Assembly: GCF_000504245.1 (NCBI RefSeq)
Contig: NZ_KI632509.1
Coordinates: 3,329,751-3,393,750 of the forward strand
Length of the DNA: 64,000 bases
Origin: Haloechinothrix halophila YIM 93223
GTDB taxonomy: Bacteria > Actinomycetota > Actinomycetes > Mycobacteriales > Pseudonocardiaceae
Direction: 5' to 3'
Part shown: positions 48,953 to 60,501 of the stretch, piece by piece
Numbering within the stretch: the stretch's first letter is position 1
Layout of the letters: every line of letters begins with the position of its first letter
Translations under genes and position numbers: made by a program
The notes under the pieces: model-generated
The model's input: only the letters and a program-made list of their open reading frames with translations
Databases searched by the model: none
Told to the model about the DNA's origin: nothing

Positions 48953-51115
48953 ATGTACTCACTTGGTATCGACCTCGGCACGACGTTCACGGCGGCGGCC
49001 ACCTGTCGCGACGGCCACGCCGAGGTGGCCTCGCTCGGCAGCAAGGCGGCGGTCATCCCCTCGGTGGTGCTGCTGCGTGACAACGAGACCGTACTGACCG
49101 GTGAGGCAGCCAGTCGGCGTGGCCTGAGCGAGCCACAGCGCGTCGCGCGCGAGTTCAAACGGCGGTTCGGTGACACCACGCCGATCCTGCTCGGCGGTGC
49201 GCCGCACTCGCCAGAAGCGCTGACCGCGAAGCTGCTGCGCGCGGTGATCGACGACGTCGCCGAACGCGAGGGCGAGCAGCCGTCGCGGATCTGTGTCTGC
49301 CACCCCGCGAACTGGGGCCCATACAAGCGGGACCTGCTGGACCAGGTGATCCGGCTGGCCAATGTCGACCAGCCGGTGCGGTTCACCACCGAGCCGGAGG
49401 CGGCGGCCGCCTGCTATGCGCAGCAACAGCGCGTCGAGGTCGGGTCCGTGGTCGCGGTGTACGACCTTGGCGGTGGCACGTTCGACGCCACCGTGCTGCG
49501 CAAGACGCCGACCGGGTTCGAGATCCTCGGCACCCCGGAGGGCATCGAACGACTCGGCGGGATCGACTTCGACGCCGCCGTGTTCCACCACGTGGCGCAG
49601 GCGCTTGACGGTGCGCTGGACGATCTCGACGAGGACGACCCCAGCGTCGTCAACGCCGTCGCGCGGCTGAAGGAGGAGTGCGTCGAGGCCAAGGAGGCGC
49701 TGTCCTCGGACACCGATACCTCGATCCCGGTGCTGCTGCCGTCGCTGTCGACCGAAGTGCGGCTGACCAGAGCGGAGCTGGAGGCGATGGTGCGGCCCGC
49801 GCTGTACAGCTCGATCGAGGCGCTGCGACGCGCGCTGCGGTCGGCCGACGTCACACCGGAACAGTTGCACTCGGTGCTGCTTGTCGGCGGGTCGTCGCGG
49901 ATGCCGCTGGTCTCGCAGCTGGTGGGAGCAGAGCTGGGCAGGCCCGTCGCGGTGGACGCCCACCCGAAGCACGCGATCGCGATCGGCGCGGCGTGGCTGG
50001 CGAGCGCGGCGGACCGTGCGGAGCAGGAGACCCAGCCGGTCTCGCACCAGGCACCGCAGCGGACGGCCTCGGCTGGGCGTTCCGGTGCGGCAGCGGCGGG
50101 CGCGGTTGGCGCGGCAGCGGGTGCCGCCGCTGGGGCAGGCATGGCGAACGCCACGAACGGAGCAGGCAAGGCCGACCACGCCGCCGCGGGGCAGCCCCCG
50201 ACGCAACCGGGCCAGCCCCCGGCGGAGACGTCGCGACAGCAGGCGTCGCCACCAGAGCACCAGGTGTCCTCGTCGCAGCACCCGACACCGCCGGGGCAGC
50301 GGCCCTCGTCAGGACAACCCACCCAGCTGATGTCCACGTTCGGCACCAGCAGCGGACCGCCTACGCCCGGCGGGCAGCGTGCACCCGGCGGACACGGCAG
50401 CGGCGGCAGTGGCCACGGCGGTCCGAACGCGCCACACACCGGCAGGAGCGAGGGATATGGCGTCCGGAGCGAGGGACACGACGCCGGGAACGGGGGACAC
50501 GACGGCAACGGCGACCGCCGCGGGACCATGCTCCGGCGGATCGGGCTCGTCGCGGGGGCCGTGGTCATCGCGGCGCTGGTGGCCAGCGCGGCGGTGTGGG
50601 CCAACCTCGGCGGCGGAAACGGCGGGGATGAGGGCACCGGCCAGAACCAGGGACAAGGACAGAACCAAGGTCAGGACGACGGCGGCGACGCTGGCGGCGC
50701 GGACGACGGTGGCACCGGGCCGCAGGTACCGCCTGACGAGGAGTGCACCGACGCGATCAAGGACAACGAGCGCTGGGTGTGTCTGGTCAGCGCCCGGTTC
50801 GAGGGCGAGGAACTCGTCGTGGACTACGAGGCCGAATGGGCTGGTGTGCCACCCAACGTCAACGGCGGTTTCCACCTGCACCTGTGGGGCAGCGACGGCG
50901 AGAGCCCGCCTGCCGAGAGCATGGGCACCCACGCGACGGATCGCGGCACGTGGGTGATCAAGGACGAGCAGCCTGCCGTGCTGGACGCCAAGCAGGTGGC
51001 CAACGTCATCGGCGCCAACCCCAAGGTGTGCGCCCGGATCGCCAACGGGTCGCACGCGCTGGTGCCGGACAACGACGGTGGCTACACCACCGGTAACTGC
51101 GTCCCGATCGAGTAG
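48953..51115 (+). CDS. Membrane-spanning Hsp70-like protein
   Basis: 720 aa. Residues 1 to about 350 form an Hsp70 ATPase domain: GIDLGTTFTAAAT, VAVYDLGGGTFDATVL, and VLLVGGSSRMPLVSQL. A long Pro/Gln/Ala/Gly-rich linker (about 355-525) replaces the substrate-binding domain. A single transmembrane helix (about 529-549, GLVAGAVVIAALVASAAVWA) leads to an exported domain (about 595-720) with four Cys (ECTDAI, WVCLVSA, KVCARI, GNCVPIE). This arrangement suggests coupling of a cytosolic ATPase to an outside sensor or adhesin. It neighbours iniBAC, which hints at a shared envelope role. Confidence 0.85.
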   Translation: MYSLGIDLGTTFTAAATCRDGHAEVASLGSKAAVIPSVVLLRDNETVLTGEAASRRGLSEPQRVAREFKRRFGDTTPILLGGAPHSPEALTAKLLRAVIDDVAEREGEQPSRICVCHPANWGPYKRDLLDQVIRLANVDQPVRFTTEPEAAAACYAQQQRVEVGSVVAVYDLGGGTFDATVLRKTPTGFEILGTPEGIERLGGIDFDAAVFHHVAQALDGALDDLDEDDPSVVNAVARLKEECVEAKEALSSDTDTSIPVLLPSLSTEVRLTRAELEAMVRPALYSSIEALRRALRSADVTPEQLHSVLLVGGSSRMPLVSQLVGAELGRPVAVDAHPKHAIAIGAAWLASAADRAEQETQPVSHQAPQRTASAGRSGAAAAGAVGAAAGAAAGAGMANATNGAGKADHAAAGQPPTQPGQPPAETSRQQASPPEHQVSSSQHPTPPGQRPSSGQPTQLMSTFGTSSGPPTPGGQRAPGGHGSGGSGHGGPNAPHTGRSEGYGVRSEGHDAGNGGHDGNGDRRGTMLRRIGLVAGAVVIAALVASAAVWANLGGGNGGDEGTGQNQGQGQNQGQDDGGDAGGADDGGTGPQVPPDEECTDAIKDNERWVCLVSARFEGEELVVDYEAEWAGVPPNVNGGFHLHLWGSDGESPPAESMGTHATDRGTWVIKDEQPAVLDAKQVANVIGANPKVCARIANGSHALVPDNDGGYTTGNCVPIE

Positions 51116-51134
51116 TAACGCCACCTGACGGCCC

Positions 51135-51156
51135 GCCAGGCAGCGTCGAGCCTGGC
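51135..51156. terminator. Weak hairpin after the Hsp70-like gene
   Basis: GCCAGGC / GCCTGGC (7-bp stem, 8-nt loop), 20 bp after the stop, without a T-tract. Confidence 0.4.
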
Positions 51157-51284
51157 ACCGAGGACACCGTGTCCCGCACGCTGTCGGCCCACACGCACCA
51201 GCGCTGAGCCACCCCGGTGTGTGAAGACCGACGAGCCGGGTACTCCGGAATGGCCCGTACTGGCAGGACAGAGAGGAGCCAGCC

Positions 51285-51776
51285 ATGACGGCCATTCAGG
51301 TCTCGGTCGATGTCGCACGCCCAGTGCGCACCGTCTACAACCAGTGGACCCAGTTCGAGTCGTTCCCCGCGTTCATGTCGGGCGTCGACCGGGTGGTGCA
51401 GAAGAGTGACACTCGCGCCCGCTGGGAGACCAGCATCGGCGGCGTGAAGCGGGAGTTCGACACCGAGATTACCGAGCAGCGCCCCGACGAGCGCATCGCG
51501 TGGACGTCGCTCGACGAGCCGAAACACGGCGGCGTGGTGACGTTCCATCGGATCGACGACCACAGCACGCGTGTGCACCTGCAGATGGAGTACGAACCGA
51601 ACTCGATCCCGGAGAAGGCGGGCGCGGCGCTCGGTGTGGTGCAGCACCGCATCAAGGGCGACCTCAACCGGTTCAGGGACTTCATCGAGCACCGGCGGCG
51701 GGAAACCGGCTCCTGGCGCGGTGCGGTGCCTACGCCTCGCCAGCACGACGCGGGCGCCAAACCGGGCAACGCGTGA
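51285..51776 (+). CDS. SRPBCC-family (polyketide cyclase/dehydrase-like) protein
   Basis: 163 aa. START-like fold: VSVDVARPVRTVYNQWTQFESFPAFMSGVDRVVQ opens the family pattern (shown in part). It has W in ARWETSIGGVKREFD and HLQMEYEPNSIPEKAG, then a C-terminal helix LNRFRDFIEH. It binds a hydrophobic ligand in a cavity; the ligand is not known. The ATG at 51285 has GAGAGGAGCC upstream. It is monocistronic, with a hairpin after the stop. Confidence 0.87.
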   Translation: MTAIQVSVDVARPVRTVYNQWTQFESFPAFMSGVDRVVQKSDTRARWETSIGGVKREFDTEITEQRPDERIAWTSLDEPKHGGVVTFHRIDDHSTRVHLQMEYEPNSIPEKAGAALGVVQHRIKGDLNRFRDFIEHRRRETGSWRGAVPTPRQHDAGAKPGNA

Positions 51777-51823
51777 GGATCACCCGAGCCGAGACGAAAG
51801 GGACCCATGGATCAGTCGCGGGT

Positions 51824-51847
51824 AGCCGGGCGAACCAGCGCCCGGCT
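51824..51847. terminator. Bidirectional hairpin
   Basis: AGCCGGGCG / CGCCCGGCT (9-bp stem, 6-nt loop) between the convergent SRPBCC and anti-sigma genes; its last base touches the stop codon of the latter. Confidence 0.7.
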
Positions 51848-52599
51848 TAGAGCGACTCGACGACGTCGACGAGTTCGTGGCCGGGAAAGATGCCCAGCTC
51901 CGCAGCCGCGAGGCTTTCCGGCGGGATCACCAGCACCACCTTGCCGCCGACCCCCGCCACGGCATCGGCGATCTCCTTGATGGCCAGCGACGCCCCGTCG
52001 ACCACGGGGCCAAGCGCGCTGAGATCCAGCATGAGTGGGACGACGCCGCCACAGCTGGCGCCGAGGAGCTGCCTGCGCAGCAGCGCGGCGGCGTCCGCGG
52101 GGACATTGCCGGTGATCCTGACGATGACCTCATCGGCACTGCTGCGCACCGCGATCCGGTGCTCGCCCTTGTTCCGGCCGGACGCCTGGCCATGTGCGAC
52201 ATCGAGCTCAAGGGTGACATCGGTGCCGTCCGACGTGTGCTCGATGTAGACCCGATCAACGCACTCCTGCATCATCAGCACGCCCCTTCCCCCAAGACCC
52301 TCGCCGGGACGTGCGGGTTTCCAGCTGCCCTTGTCAGCCACCGTCAGCACTACCTCGTCCCCCCGATGCTGGCCCACGACACGCAACGGGCCAGGGGGAC
52401 CGTCCCGGTAGCCATGCACCATGGAGTTGGTGATCGCCTCGTTGAGCGCGAGCAACGCACGCTCGACGCCGTCGTCGGGACAGGTTATGTGCCGGAGCCA
52501 GCGTTCGAGGCGATCGCGCAACCATGGCAGCTGCCGCGGTTCGGCGCGCACCTCCACCTCGACGTGGTGCGGGTGCGTCTGCCCGCCGGTTGTGTTCAC
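51847..52599 (-). CDS. Anti-sigma-factor kinase / STAS fusion
   Basis: 250 aa. Residues 1 to about 135 are a GHKL ATPase of the RsbW type: N-box ALNEAITNSMVHGY, VADKGSWKP, and GLGGRGVLMMQECVD. Residues about 145-250 form a STAS (anti-anti-sigma) domain with GGVVPLMLDLSALGPVVDGASLA in parts. At the place of the phosphorylated Ser in SpoIIAA/RsbV (DSSG) it reads DGAS, so the usual phosphosite appears shifted or lost. The GTG at 52599 has GGAGG 6 nt upstream. A SigB/SigF-like promoter precedes it, as expected for a stress-sigma circuit. Confidence 0.87.
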   Translation of the reverse strand: MNTTGGQTHPHHVEVEVRAEPRQLPWLRDRLERWLRHITCPDDGVERALLALNEAITNSMVHGYRDGPPGPLRVVGQHRGDEVVLTVADKGSWKPARPGEGLGGRGVLMMQECVDRVYIEHTSDGTDVTLELDVAHGQASGRNKGEHRIAVRSSADEVIVRITGNVPADAAALLRRQLLGASCGGVVPLMLDLSALGPVVDGASLAIKEIADAVAGVGGKVVLVIPPESLAAAELGIFPGHELVDVVESL

Positions 52600-53064
52600 C
52601 AGCGCCCTCCTGCACCTGCCTCATCATTACCTGCGAACCCTCGGGTTTATTACGGAACGGATACCGCACGACTCAAGGTTCGAAACGGGCGGTGACCATT
52701 CCGTAACGTCGCAACAAAACGGCTCGCCACGGCCAGCAGGTAAACACAGACACCACGAGGGATCAACCGTACGGCGTAGCAAGGCCCCTTCCGCCGCGAG
52801 AGCGGCCTGGCCCAGCGTCCTAGCGAAGCACCACGATGAACGATCGCACCCCGGCGCGGCGGGCACTCCCCGTGGCGGTACACACTGAGTACACGCATCG
52901 ACACGTCGCAATTACGACGAGGACCACACAGCCCAAATACACCGATCAGCGACCCACCCTCGCTACCCTGCCATAGCAGCGGGCGCGGTCGCCGCCGGTG
53001 ATCCGCGCCTGTCGATCGTTTCGTTGACCGCCAGCTGACCCAGCACGATTTCGGAGAAGGATCT
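52600..53064. promoter_or_regulatory. 465-bp divergent gene-free region upstream of the topoisomerase genes
   Basis: Besides the alternative-sigma promoter at 52660-52686, the region has no coding signal. Near the topoisomerase start, TTGACC (53022-53027) could be a -35 element. GGAGAAGG (53053-53060) is the ribosome site of the GTG at 53065. Confidence 0.5.
52660..52686 (-). promoter_or_regulatory. SigB/SigF-type promoter of the anti-sigma/STAS gene
   Basis: On the minus strand GTTT (52686-52683), a 16-bp spacer, and CGGTAT (52666-52661) match the actinobacterial stress-sigma consensus GTTT-N14-16-GGGTAT in all but one base. It lies about 60 bp before the GTG. Autoregulation by the sigma factor that this anti-sigma binds is the usual arrangement. 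Confidence 0.6.
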
Positions 53065-55122
53065 GTGACCGCTCTCGCCGAGGACATGTACGGGGCTGAC
53101 GACCTCACCCACCTTGAAGGGCTGGAAGCCGTCCGCAAGCGGCCCGGCATGTACATCGGTTCCACCGACAGCAGGGGTATCAACCACCTGTTCTCGGAGA
53201 TCGTCGACAACTCCACCGACGAGGGCGTCGCGGGCCACGCGAACAAGGTCGTCGTGACGCTGCACGCCGACGGCAGCGTGCAGGTCGACGACAACGGCCG
53301 AGGCATCCCCACCGACGTGCATGCCAAGTCGGGGCTGTCCGGCGTCGAACTGGTGCTGACCCGGCTGCACGCTGGCGGCAAGTTCGGCGGTTCCGGCTAC
53401 AAGGCGTCCGGTGGCCTGCACGGCGTGGGCGCGTCGGCGGTCAACGCGCTGTCGCACCGGTTCGACGTCACGGTCAAGCGCAGCGGCAAGGTGCACGAGA
53501 TCTCGTTCGCGCGCGGCGTGCCCGGTGTGTTCGACGGCCAAGGACCGAAGGCCAAGTTCACCAAGCAGGCTGGGCTGCGGGTGGTGCGCAAGATGAAGCG
53601 CACCGAGACCACCGGCACCTCGATCCGCTACTGGCACGACTCGCGCTATTTCGAGTCCGGCGCGACGCTGGACATCGAGACGGTGCGGGACAAGCTGCGC
53701 AACACCGCGTTCCTCGTGCCTGGCGTCACGTACGTGCTGCGCACCGCGGTGGGCGACGAGATCAGCGAGGAGACCTTCCATTACCCCAACGGCCTCGTCG
53801 ACATGGTCGACTTCCTCGCGCCCGCGGGCGAGAAGCCAGTCTGCGACACGTTGCTGATCACCGGCGAGGGCACCTACAAGGAGAACGCCGCCGACGACAA
53901 CGGCGTGATGCGGTCCAATGTGGAGCGTCATGCCGAGGTGGAGATCGCGCTGCGCTGGGGCACCGGCTACGAGCGCACCATCGAGTGCTTCAGCAACACC
54001 ATCCGCAACGTCCACGGCGGCACCCACCGCAAGGGCTTCGACCGGGCGCTGAGCCGCTCGCTGCAAGACGCCATCAGCAAGACGCGCGGACTGCTCAAGC
54101 CGAAGGAAGACCCGCCGACGCTCGACGACTGCCTCGAGGGCATGACGGCGGTGATCCACGTGCGCGTCCCCGAGCCACAGTTCACATCGCAGACCAAGGA
54201 CGAGCTGTCCACCGCGGGCATCACCAAGGTCGTGCAGCAGGTCGTTGAGAAGCACATCAAAGCGTGGATCTCGGCGCGCAAGACCAAGACCGAGGCCAAG
54301 ACCGTGCTGCAGAAGGTCGTCGACGCCGCCCGCGTGCGGCTGATCCAGAAGCAGCAGAAAGACGCCGCCCGCCGCAAGACCGCGCTGGAAGGCGCGGCGA
54401 TGCCGCCCAAGCTGGTCGACTGCCGCACTACCGGCGTCGCCCGCAGCGAGCTGTTCCTCGTCGAGGGGGATTCGGCACTTGGCTCAGCGCGCATGGCCCG
54501 CGTGTCCGAATACCAAGCGTTGCTGCCGCTGCGCGGCAAGATCCTCAACGTGCAGAAAGCCAGCCTGTCCGACGCACTGAAGAACGCCGAGATCACCTCG
54601 ATCGTGCAGGTCCTCGGCTCGGGCACCGGCAGGACGTTCGACGTCGCCTCGATGCGCTACGGCCGCATCATCCTGATGGCCGACGCCGACGTCGACGGCT
54701 CGCACATCCGCACCCTGCTGATCACGCTGTTCGCCCGCTACATGCGGCCAGTGATCGACGAGGGCAGGCTGTACGCCGCGATGCCGCCGCTGCACAAGGT
54801 GATGACCAAGGGCCGCAACCCGGAAACGCACTTCACCTTCACCCAGCGCGAGATGGAGGACACCGTCGCGCGGCTGGAACGAGCGGGCAAGAACATCGTC
54901 ACCCCGGTCCCCCGGTTCAAGGGTCTCGGCGAGATGGACGCCGACGAGCTGTGGGAAACCACGATGAACCCCGCGACTCGGTCGGTCCGTCGCATCACCC
55001 TCGACGATGCCGAGGCGGCCGAGAACGCGCTGGAACTGCTCATGGGCGAGAAGGTCGAGCCGAGGCGGAATTGGCTGGTCGAGTCGTCCGCCCGGGTCGA
55101 CAAGGCCGCCATCGACATCTAG
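53065..55122 (+). CDS. parE: Type IIA DNA topoisomerase subunit B (GyrB/ParE-like)
   Basis: 685 aa. The GHKL ATPase domain starts LEGLEAVRKRPGMYIGSTD, with EIVDNSTDEGVAGHA (the catalytic Glu), VDDNGRGIP and SGGLHGVGASAVNALS. The Toprim domain has SELFLVEGDSALGSARMA, MADADVDGSHIRTLL and the C-terminal RFKGLGEMDADELWETTMNP. It is shorter than typical actinobacterial GyrB and is paired with a subunit A gene 103 bp away, so it is the second topoisomerase of the cell (topo IV-like). The enzyme relaxes or decatenates DNA with ATP. Confidence 0.93.
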   Translation: MTALAEDMYGADDLTHLEGLEAVRKRPGMYIGSTDSRGINHLFSEIVDNSTDEGVAGHANKVVVTLHADGSVQVDDNGRGIPTDVHAKSGLSGVELVLTRLHAGGKFGGSGYKASGGLHGVGASAVNALSHRFDVTVKRSGKVHEISFARGVPGVFDGQGPKAKFTKQAGLRVVRKMKRTETTGTSIRYWHDSRYFESGATLDIETVRDKLRNTAFLVPGVTYVLRTAVGDEISEETFHYPNGLVDMVDFLAPAGEKPVCDTLLITGEGTYKENAADDNGVMRSNVERHAEVEIALRWGTGYERTIECFSNTIRNVHGGTHRKGFDRALSRSLQDAISKTRGLLKPKEDPPTLDDCLEGMTAVIHVRVPEPQFTSQTKDELSTAGITKVVQQVVEKHIKAWISARKTKTEAKTVLQKVVDAARVRLIQKQQKDAARRKTALEGAAMPPKLVDCRTTGVARSELFLVEGDSALGSARMARVSEYQALLPLRGKILNVQKASLSDALKNAEITSIVQVLGSGTGRTFDVASMRYGRIILMADADVDGSHIRTLLITLFARYMRPVIDEGRLYAAMPPLHKVMTKGRNPETHFTFTQREMEDTVARLERAGKNIVTPVPRFKGLGEMDADELWETTMNPATRSVRRITLDDAEAAENALELLMGEKVEPRRNWLVESSARVDKAAIDI

Positions 55123-55224
55123 TGACCGCCACCGCGCTGGTCACGACCATCGCCGCGTCAACAAACACAACAGCGTCAAGCAACGCCACCGCGCCGCTGC
55201 ATCACCGCAAGGAGTCTCCCCACC

Positions 55225-57711
<2,487 letters not shown>

Positions 57712-57713
57712 CA

Positions 57714-58193
57714 ATGGACACCACGCTGCACCCGAACGTCGCGCACGTGGCCGACGTGCTCGCCGCACACGGCGCCATCGGGCGTCCGCACGTCTTCACC
57801 GAGCCGGTACCGACCGCTGCCGCGGCAGCCGAACAGCTCGGCGTCGCGGTCGGCGCGATCGCGAACAGCCTGATCTTCGACGCCGACGGCGAGGCGGTGC
57901 TGATCCTGGCGAGCGGCGCGCACCGGGTTGACATCACGCGCTGCGCGACGCTGCTCGGGGTGACGTCGCTGCGCAGGGCGAAGCCGGAGTTCGTCCGGGA
58001 CGCCACCGGACAACGTGTCGGCGGCGTCGCCCCGGTCGGACACCCCACCCGGCTGCGCACGCTGGTCGACGTCTGGCTACGGCAGTACCCGGAAGTGTGG
58101 TGTGGCGCGGGCGAACCCAGCGCGGTGTTCCCGACGTCGTTCGATGAGCTCCTCCGCCTCACCAACGGCATCCCAGCGGAGGTCGGCGACTGA
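57714..58193 (+). CDS. YbaK/EbsC-family aminoacyl-tRNA editing protein
   Basis: 159 aa. YbaK fold: PTAAAAAEQLGVAVGAIANSLIF, AVLILASGAHRVD (with the conserved region preceding catalytic Lys equivalents), and GGVAPVGHP, the signature loop. A C-terminal GEPSAVFPTSFDELLRLTNG helix completes it. These proteins deacylate mischarged tRNA such as Cys- or Ala-tRNA-Pro. It starts 2 bp after the parC stop. Confidence 0.92.
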   Translation: MDTTLHPNVAHVADVLAAHGAIGRPHVFTEPVPTAAAAAEQLGVAVGAIANSLIFDADGEAVLILASGAHRVDITRCATLLGVTSLRRAKPEFVRDATGQRVGGVAPVGHPTRLRTLVDVWLRQYPEVWCGAGEPSAVFPTSFDELLRLTNGIPAEVGD

Positions 58194-58345
58194 GCCTCGC
58201 CGCTCTGCCCAGCTGGCCGCCCCACTGCCGCCAGCTGGCTGACGGGCCCAAGTACACTGACGATATCGAATCGGTAACGGCACGTCTCGCCGCTGGCAGG
58301 CAGAACGCGACACCCACGCCGCTGCGACGCGCCCTCGTCGTCGCG

Positions 58346-59011
58346 GTGACCCTCGCGCTGCTCATCGCGGTCAACCTCACCATCGGCTTCGGCCCTGCGG
58401 GGATCGGGCTCATCGCGGGTCCCGCCGTCGCCGTCGTACTGGTCGGCCTCGCCCGCCGCATGGGCCTGACCTGGCATGATCTCGGCCTGAGCAAGCACAC
58501 CTGGCGTAAGGGCGCGGCCTATGGCGGGGTTGCGCTGCTCGTCGTGGGCGCGATCTACGCGATCGGCGCGCTGCTGCCGCTGACGAGCGCGCTGTTCCTC
58601 GACGTCCGCTACGACATCGCGATCGGGTCAGCGCTGTTCATCGCATTGGTGATCATCCCGATCAAGACGGTGCTGCTGGAGGAAATCGCCTTCCGAGGGG
58701 TGCTGTTCGGGCTGTTCAAGCACCGGTTCGGCATGGCCTGGGCCGCAGGGGTGTCCTCGGTGCTGTTCGGGCTGTGGCACATCCTGCCAGCGCTGGGCCT
58801 CGGCACGCAGAACACCGCGCTCGACGCCGCTACGGGGCCAGGCTCGCAACTGCTGGTGGTCGCAGGGGTCGTGGCGTTCACCGCCGTGGCCGGGTTGTTG
58901 TTCGCTGAGCTACGACGTCGGAGCGGCAGCATCCTCGCCTCCGCGGGGCTGCATTGGGCTACCAATGGCCTCGGTGTGCTGCTGTCGTCGGTGCTCTGGG
59001 CCGCCACCTGA
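58346..59011 (+). CDS. CPBP-family intramembrane metalloprotease
   Basis: 221 aa, mostly transmembrane. Motif EEIAFRGVLFGLF carries the Glu-Glu and Arg of the CPBP (Abi) family, and the second and third motifs are VLFGLWHILPAL (His) and SAGLHWATNGLGV (His, Asn). It is a predicted prenyl-endopeptidase or glutamic-type membrane protease. The GTG at 58346 is the first start codon, yet the in-frame sequence upstream (ESVTARLAAGRQNATPTPLRR) also looks coding back to about 58262, so the real start may be nonstandard or upstream. Confidence 0.85.
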   Translation: MTLALLIAVNLTIGFGPAGIGLIAGPAVAVVLVGLARRMGLTWHDLGLSKHTWRKGAAYGGVALLVVGAIYAIGALLPLTSALFLDVRYDIAIGSALFIALVIIPIKTVLLEEIAFRGVLFGLFKHRFGMAWAAGVSSVLFGLWHILPALGLGTQNTALDAATGPGSQLLVVAGVVAFTAVAGLLFAELRRRSGSILASAGLHWATNGLGVLLSSVLWAAT

Positions 59012-59022
59012 GCACGCCGGCG

Positions 59023-60501
59023 CTATTCCAGATCCCGCACGAAGTCGGCGAGCTGCGCCATGCTGCGGCATTCGATCATCTCCACGACCTCGGCATACGT
59101 CGGCGCGGCCGAATCGCCGCTCCCCCAGTTGCCGCGCGGCTCCGGGTTCAGCCAGTAGGCGTGTTTGGCTCGCCGCACCAGCCCGGCGAACGTCGCCGCC
59201 GCCGGGTCGACGTAGTTCGCCCGAGCGTCACCGAGGACGAGCAGTGTGGTCTTCGGCGTGATCGCGTCGGCGTAGTGTTCGTCGAACCGGGTGAACACCC
59301 GCCCATAGTTGGTGCCGCCACCCATGAGCCGCATGCTCAGCCCCTGCTCCATCCGGTAGATGGCATCGGCGACGTCGTCCGCCGCGGTGAAGTGCGGCGT
59401 GACCTCCTCGACGGTGTCGACGAACGCGAACGACCGCACCGCGCTGAACTGCTCGCTCAACGCGTACACCAGCAACAACCCGAACCGGGCGAACGACGCG
59501 ACCGACGAGCTGACGTCGCACAGCACGACGAGTTCCGGTTTGTGCGGTCTGCGTGGCCGGTGCCGCGTGTTCACCGGCACCCCGCCGGTGGCCAGCGAGG
59601 CACGAATGGTGCGGCGGAAGTCGAGCACACCCGCGCCGCCGCGCTTGCGTTTCATGCTCTTCTTGGTTGCCAGCCGCCGCGCGAGCGGATAGATCTCCCT
59701 GCGTAGCGCGGCGAGCTCCGCCTGGCTCGCGCCGATGAGGTCGATCTGGTCGAGCGGTGGCCGCACGACGGACTTCGCGGTCGCGTCCGCACCCCTGTCC
59801 TCGGCGATCCTGCGGCGCGCCTCGGCGTTGACCACGCGTTCGAAGCGCGCGATGCGTTCGCGGTACGCACGACGGGCGAGCGACTGGGCGAACTCGTCAC
59901 GCCCGGCGTCGCTCCGCAGCAACCCCGCGAGCAACGTCCTCGGCGTGAGAGCGTCCAGTGCGGCGTTCGGTGACCAGGACCGGGCGCCGGTGCTCGCCCC
60001 GGCCGCCTTGCCGCGGGTGCCGCCGGTTCCGGCCGATGCCGCACCACCTCGTCCGCTCGCATTCCCAGCGGAGCCGCCGCCGATCTCCCCGAAGCGTGCG
60101 ACCGCCTCGCTCGCGAGCTGCCGCAGCCCGGCGTCATCGCCCTCGAAGAGCAGTTCCGCGAGTTCGGCGCGCATCGCGCGCGCGTCTTCCGGTGCCGCAC
60201 GGCCGCCGGTGACCTCGACGCGCGGTTCCTGCCGCTGTCGTTCGTCGCCGCGGCCTTCCCCGATGGCGCGCGGAAACCACAGGTCGAAGAGTTCGTCGAA
60301 CAGTGGCCGGTGGCCTTGGCGTTTGAGAACGGTCGCCGCGTACGCCGTGCGCAGTGACTCCCGGTCGAGCGGTTCGACCATCGTCGTGGCGCGGGCGGCG
60401 TCCAGCCCCTCTGCCAGTGACACCGGCAAGCCGGCCTCCCGCAGCGCGTCCAGGAACGCGATGTGGTGATCGAGCAGCGCGGTCCGGTCAGCGTCCGGCA
60501 C
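59023..60501 (-). CDS. VWA-domain (CoxE-like) protein
   Basis: 492 aa. An N-terminal helical domain (about 1-220) has LLDHHIAFLDALREAGLPV and Gly/Ser-rich linkers. The C-terminal von Willebrand A domain has MIDAS DVSSSV in LVVLCDVSSSVASFARF, SMRLMGGGTNYGRVF and LLVLGDARANY. VWA CoxE-like proteins act as partners of MoxR-type ATPases, and the ATPase gene overlaps the start here by 14 bp. The GTG at 60501 starts VPDADRTALL. The function of the pair is unknown; metal-cofactor loading is one precedent. Confidence 0.85.
   Translation of the reverse strand: MPDADRTALLDHHIAFLDALREAGLPVSLAEGLDAARATTMVEPLDRESLRTAYAATVLKRQGHRPLFDELFDLWFPRAIGEGRGDERQRQEPRVEVTGGRAAPEDARAMRAELAELLFEGDDAGLRQLASEAVARFGEIGGGSAGNASGRGGAASAGTGGTRGKAAGASTGARSWSPNAALDALTPRTLLAGLLRSDAGRDEFAQSLARRAYRERIARFERVVNAEARRRIAEDRGADATAKSVVRPPLDQIDLIGASQAELAALRREIYPLARRLATKKSMKRKRGGAGVLDFRRTIRASLATGGVPVNTRHRPRRPHKPELVVLCDVSSSVASFARFGLLLVYALSEQFSAVRSFAFVDTVEEVTPHFTAADDVADAIYRMEQGLSMRLMGGGTNYGRVFTRFDEHYADAITPKTTLLVLGDARANYVDPAAATFAGLVRRAKHAYWLNPEPRGNWGSGDSAAPTYAEVVEMIECRSMAQLADFVRDLE

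Noticed and set aside
52627-52911. Gene in the region before parE
   Set aside because: The frame has no RBS or motif and overlaps the stress-sigma promoter.
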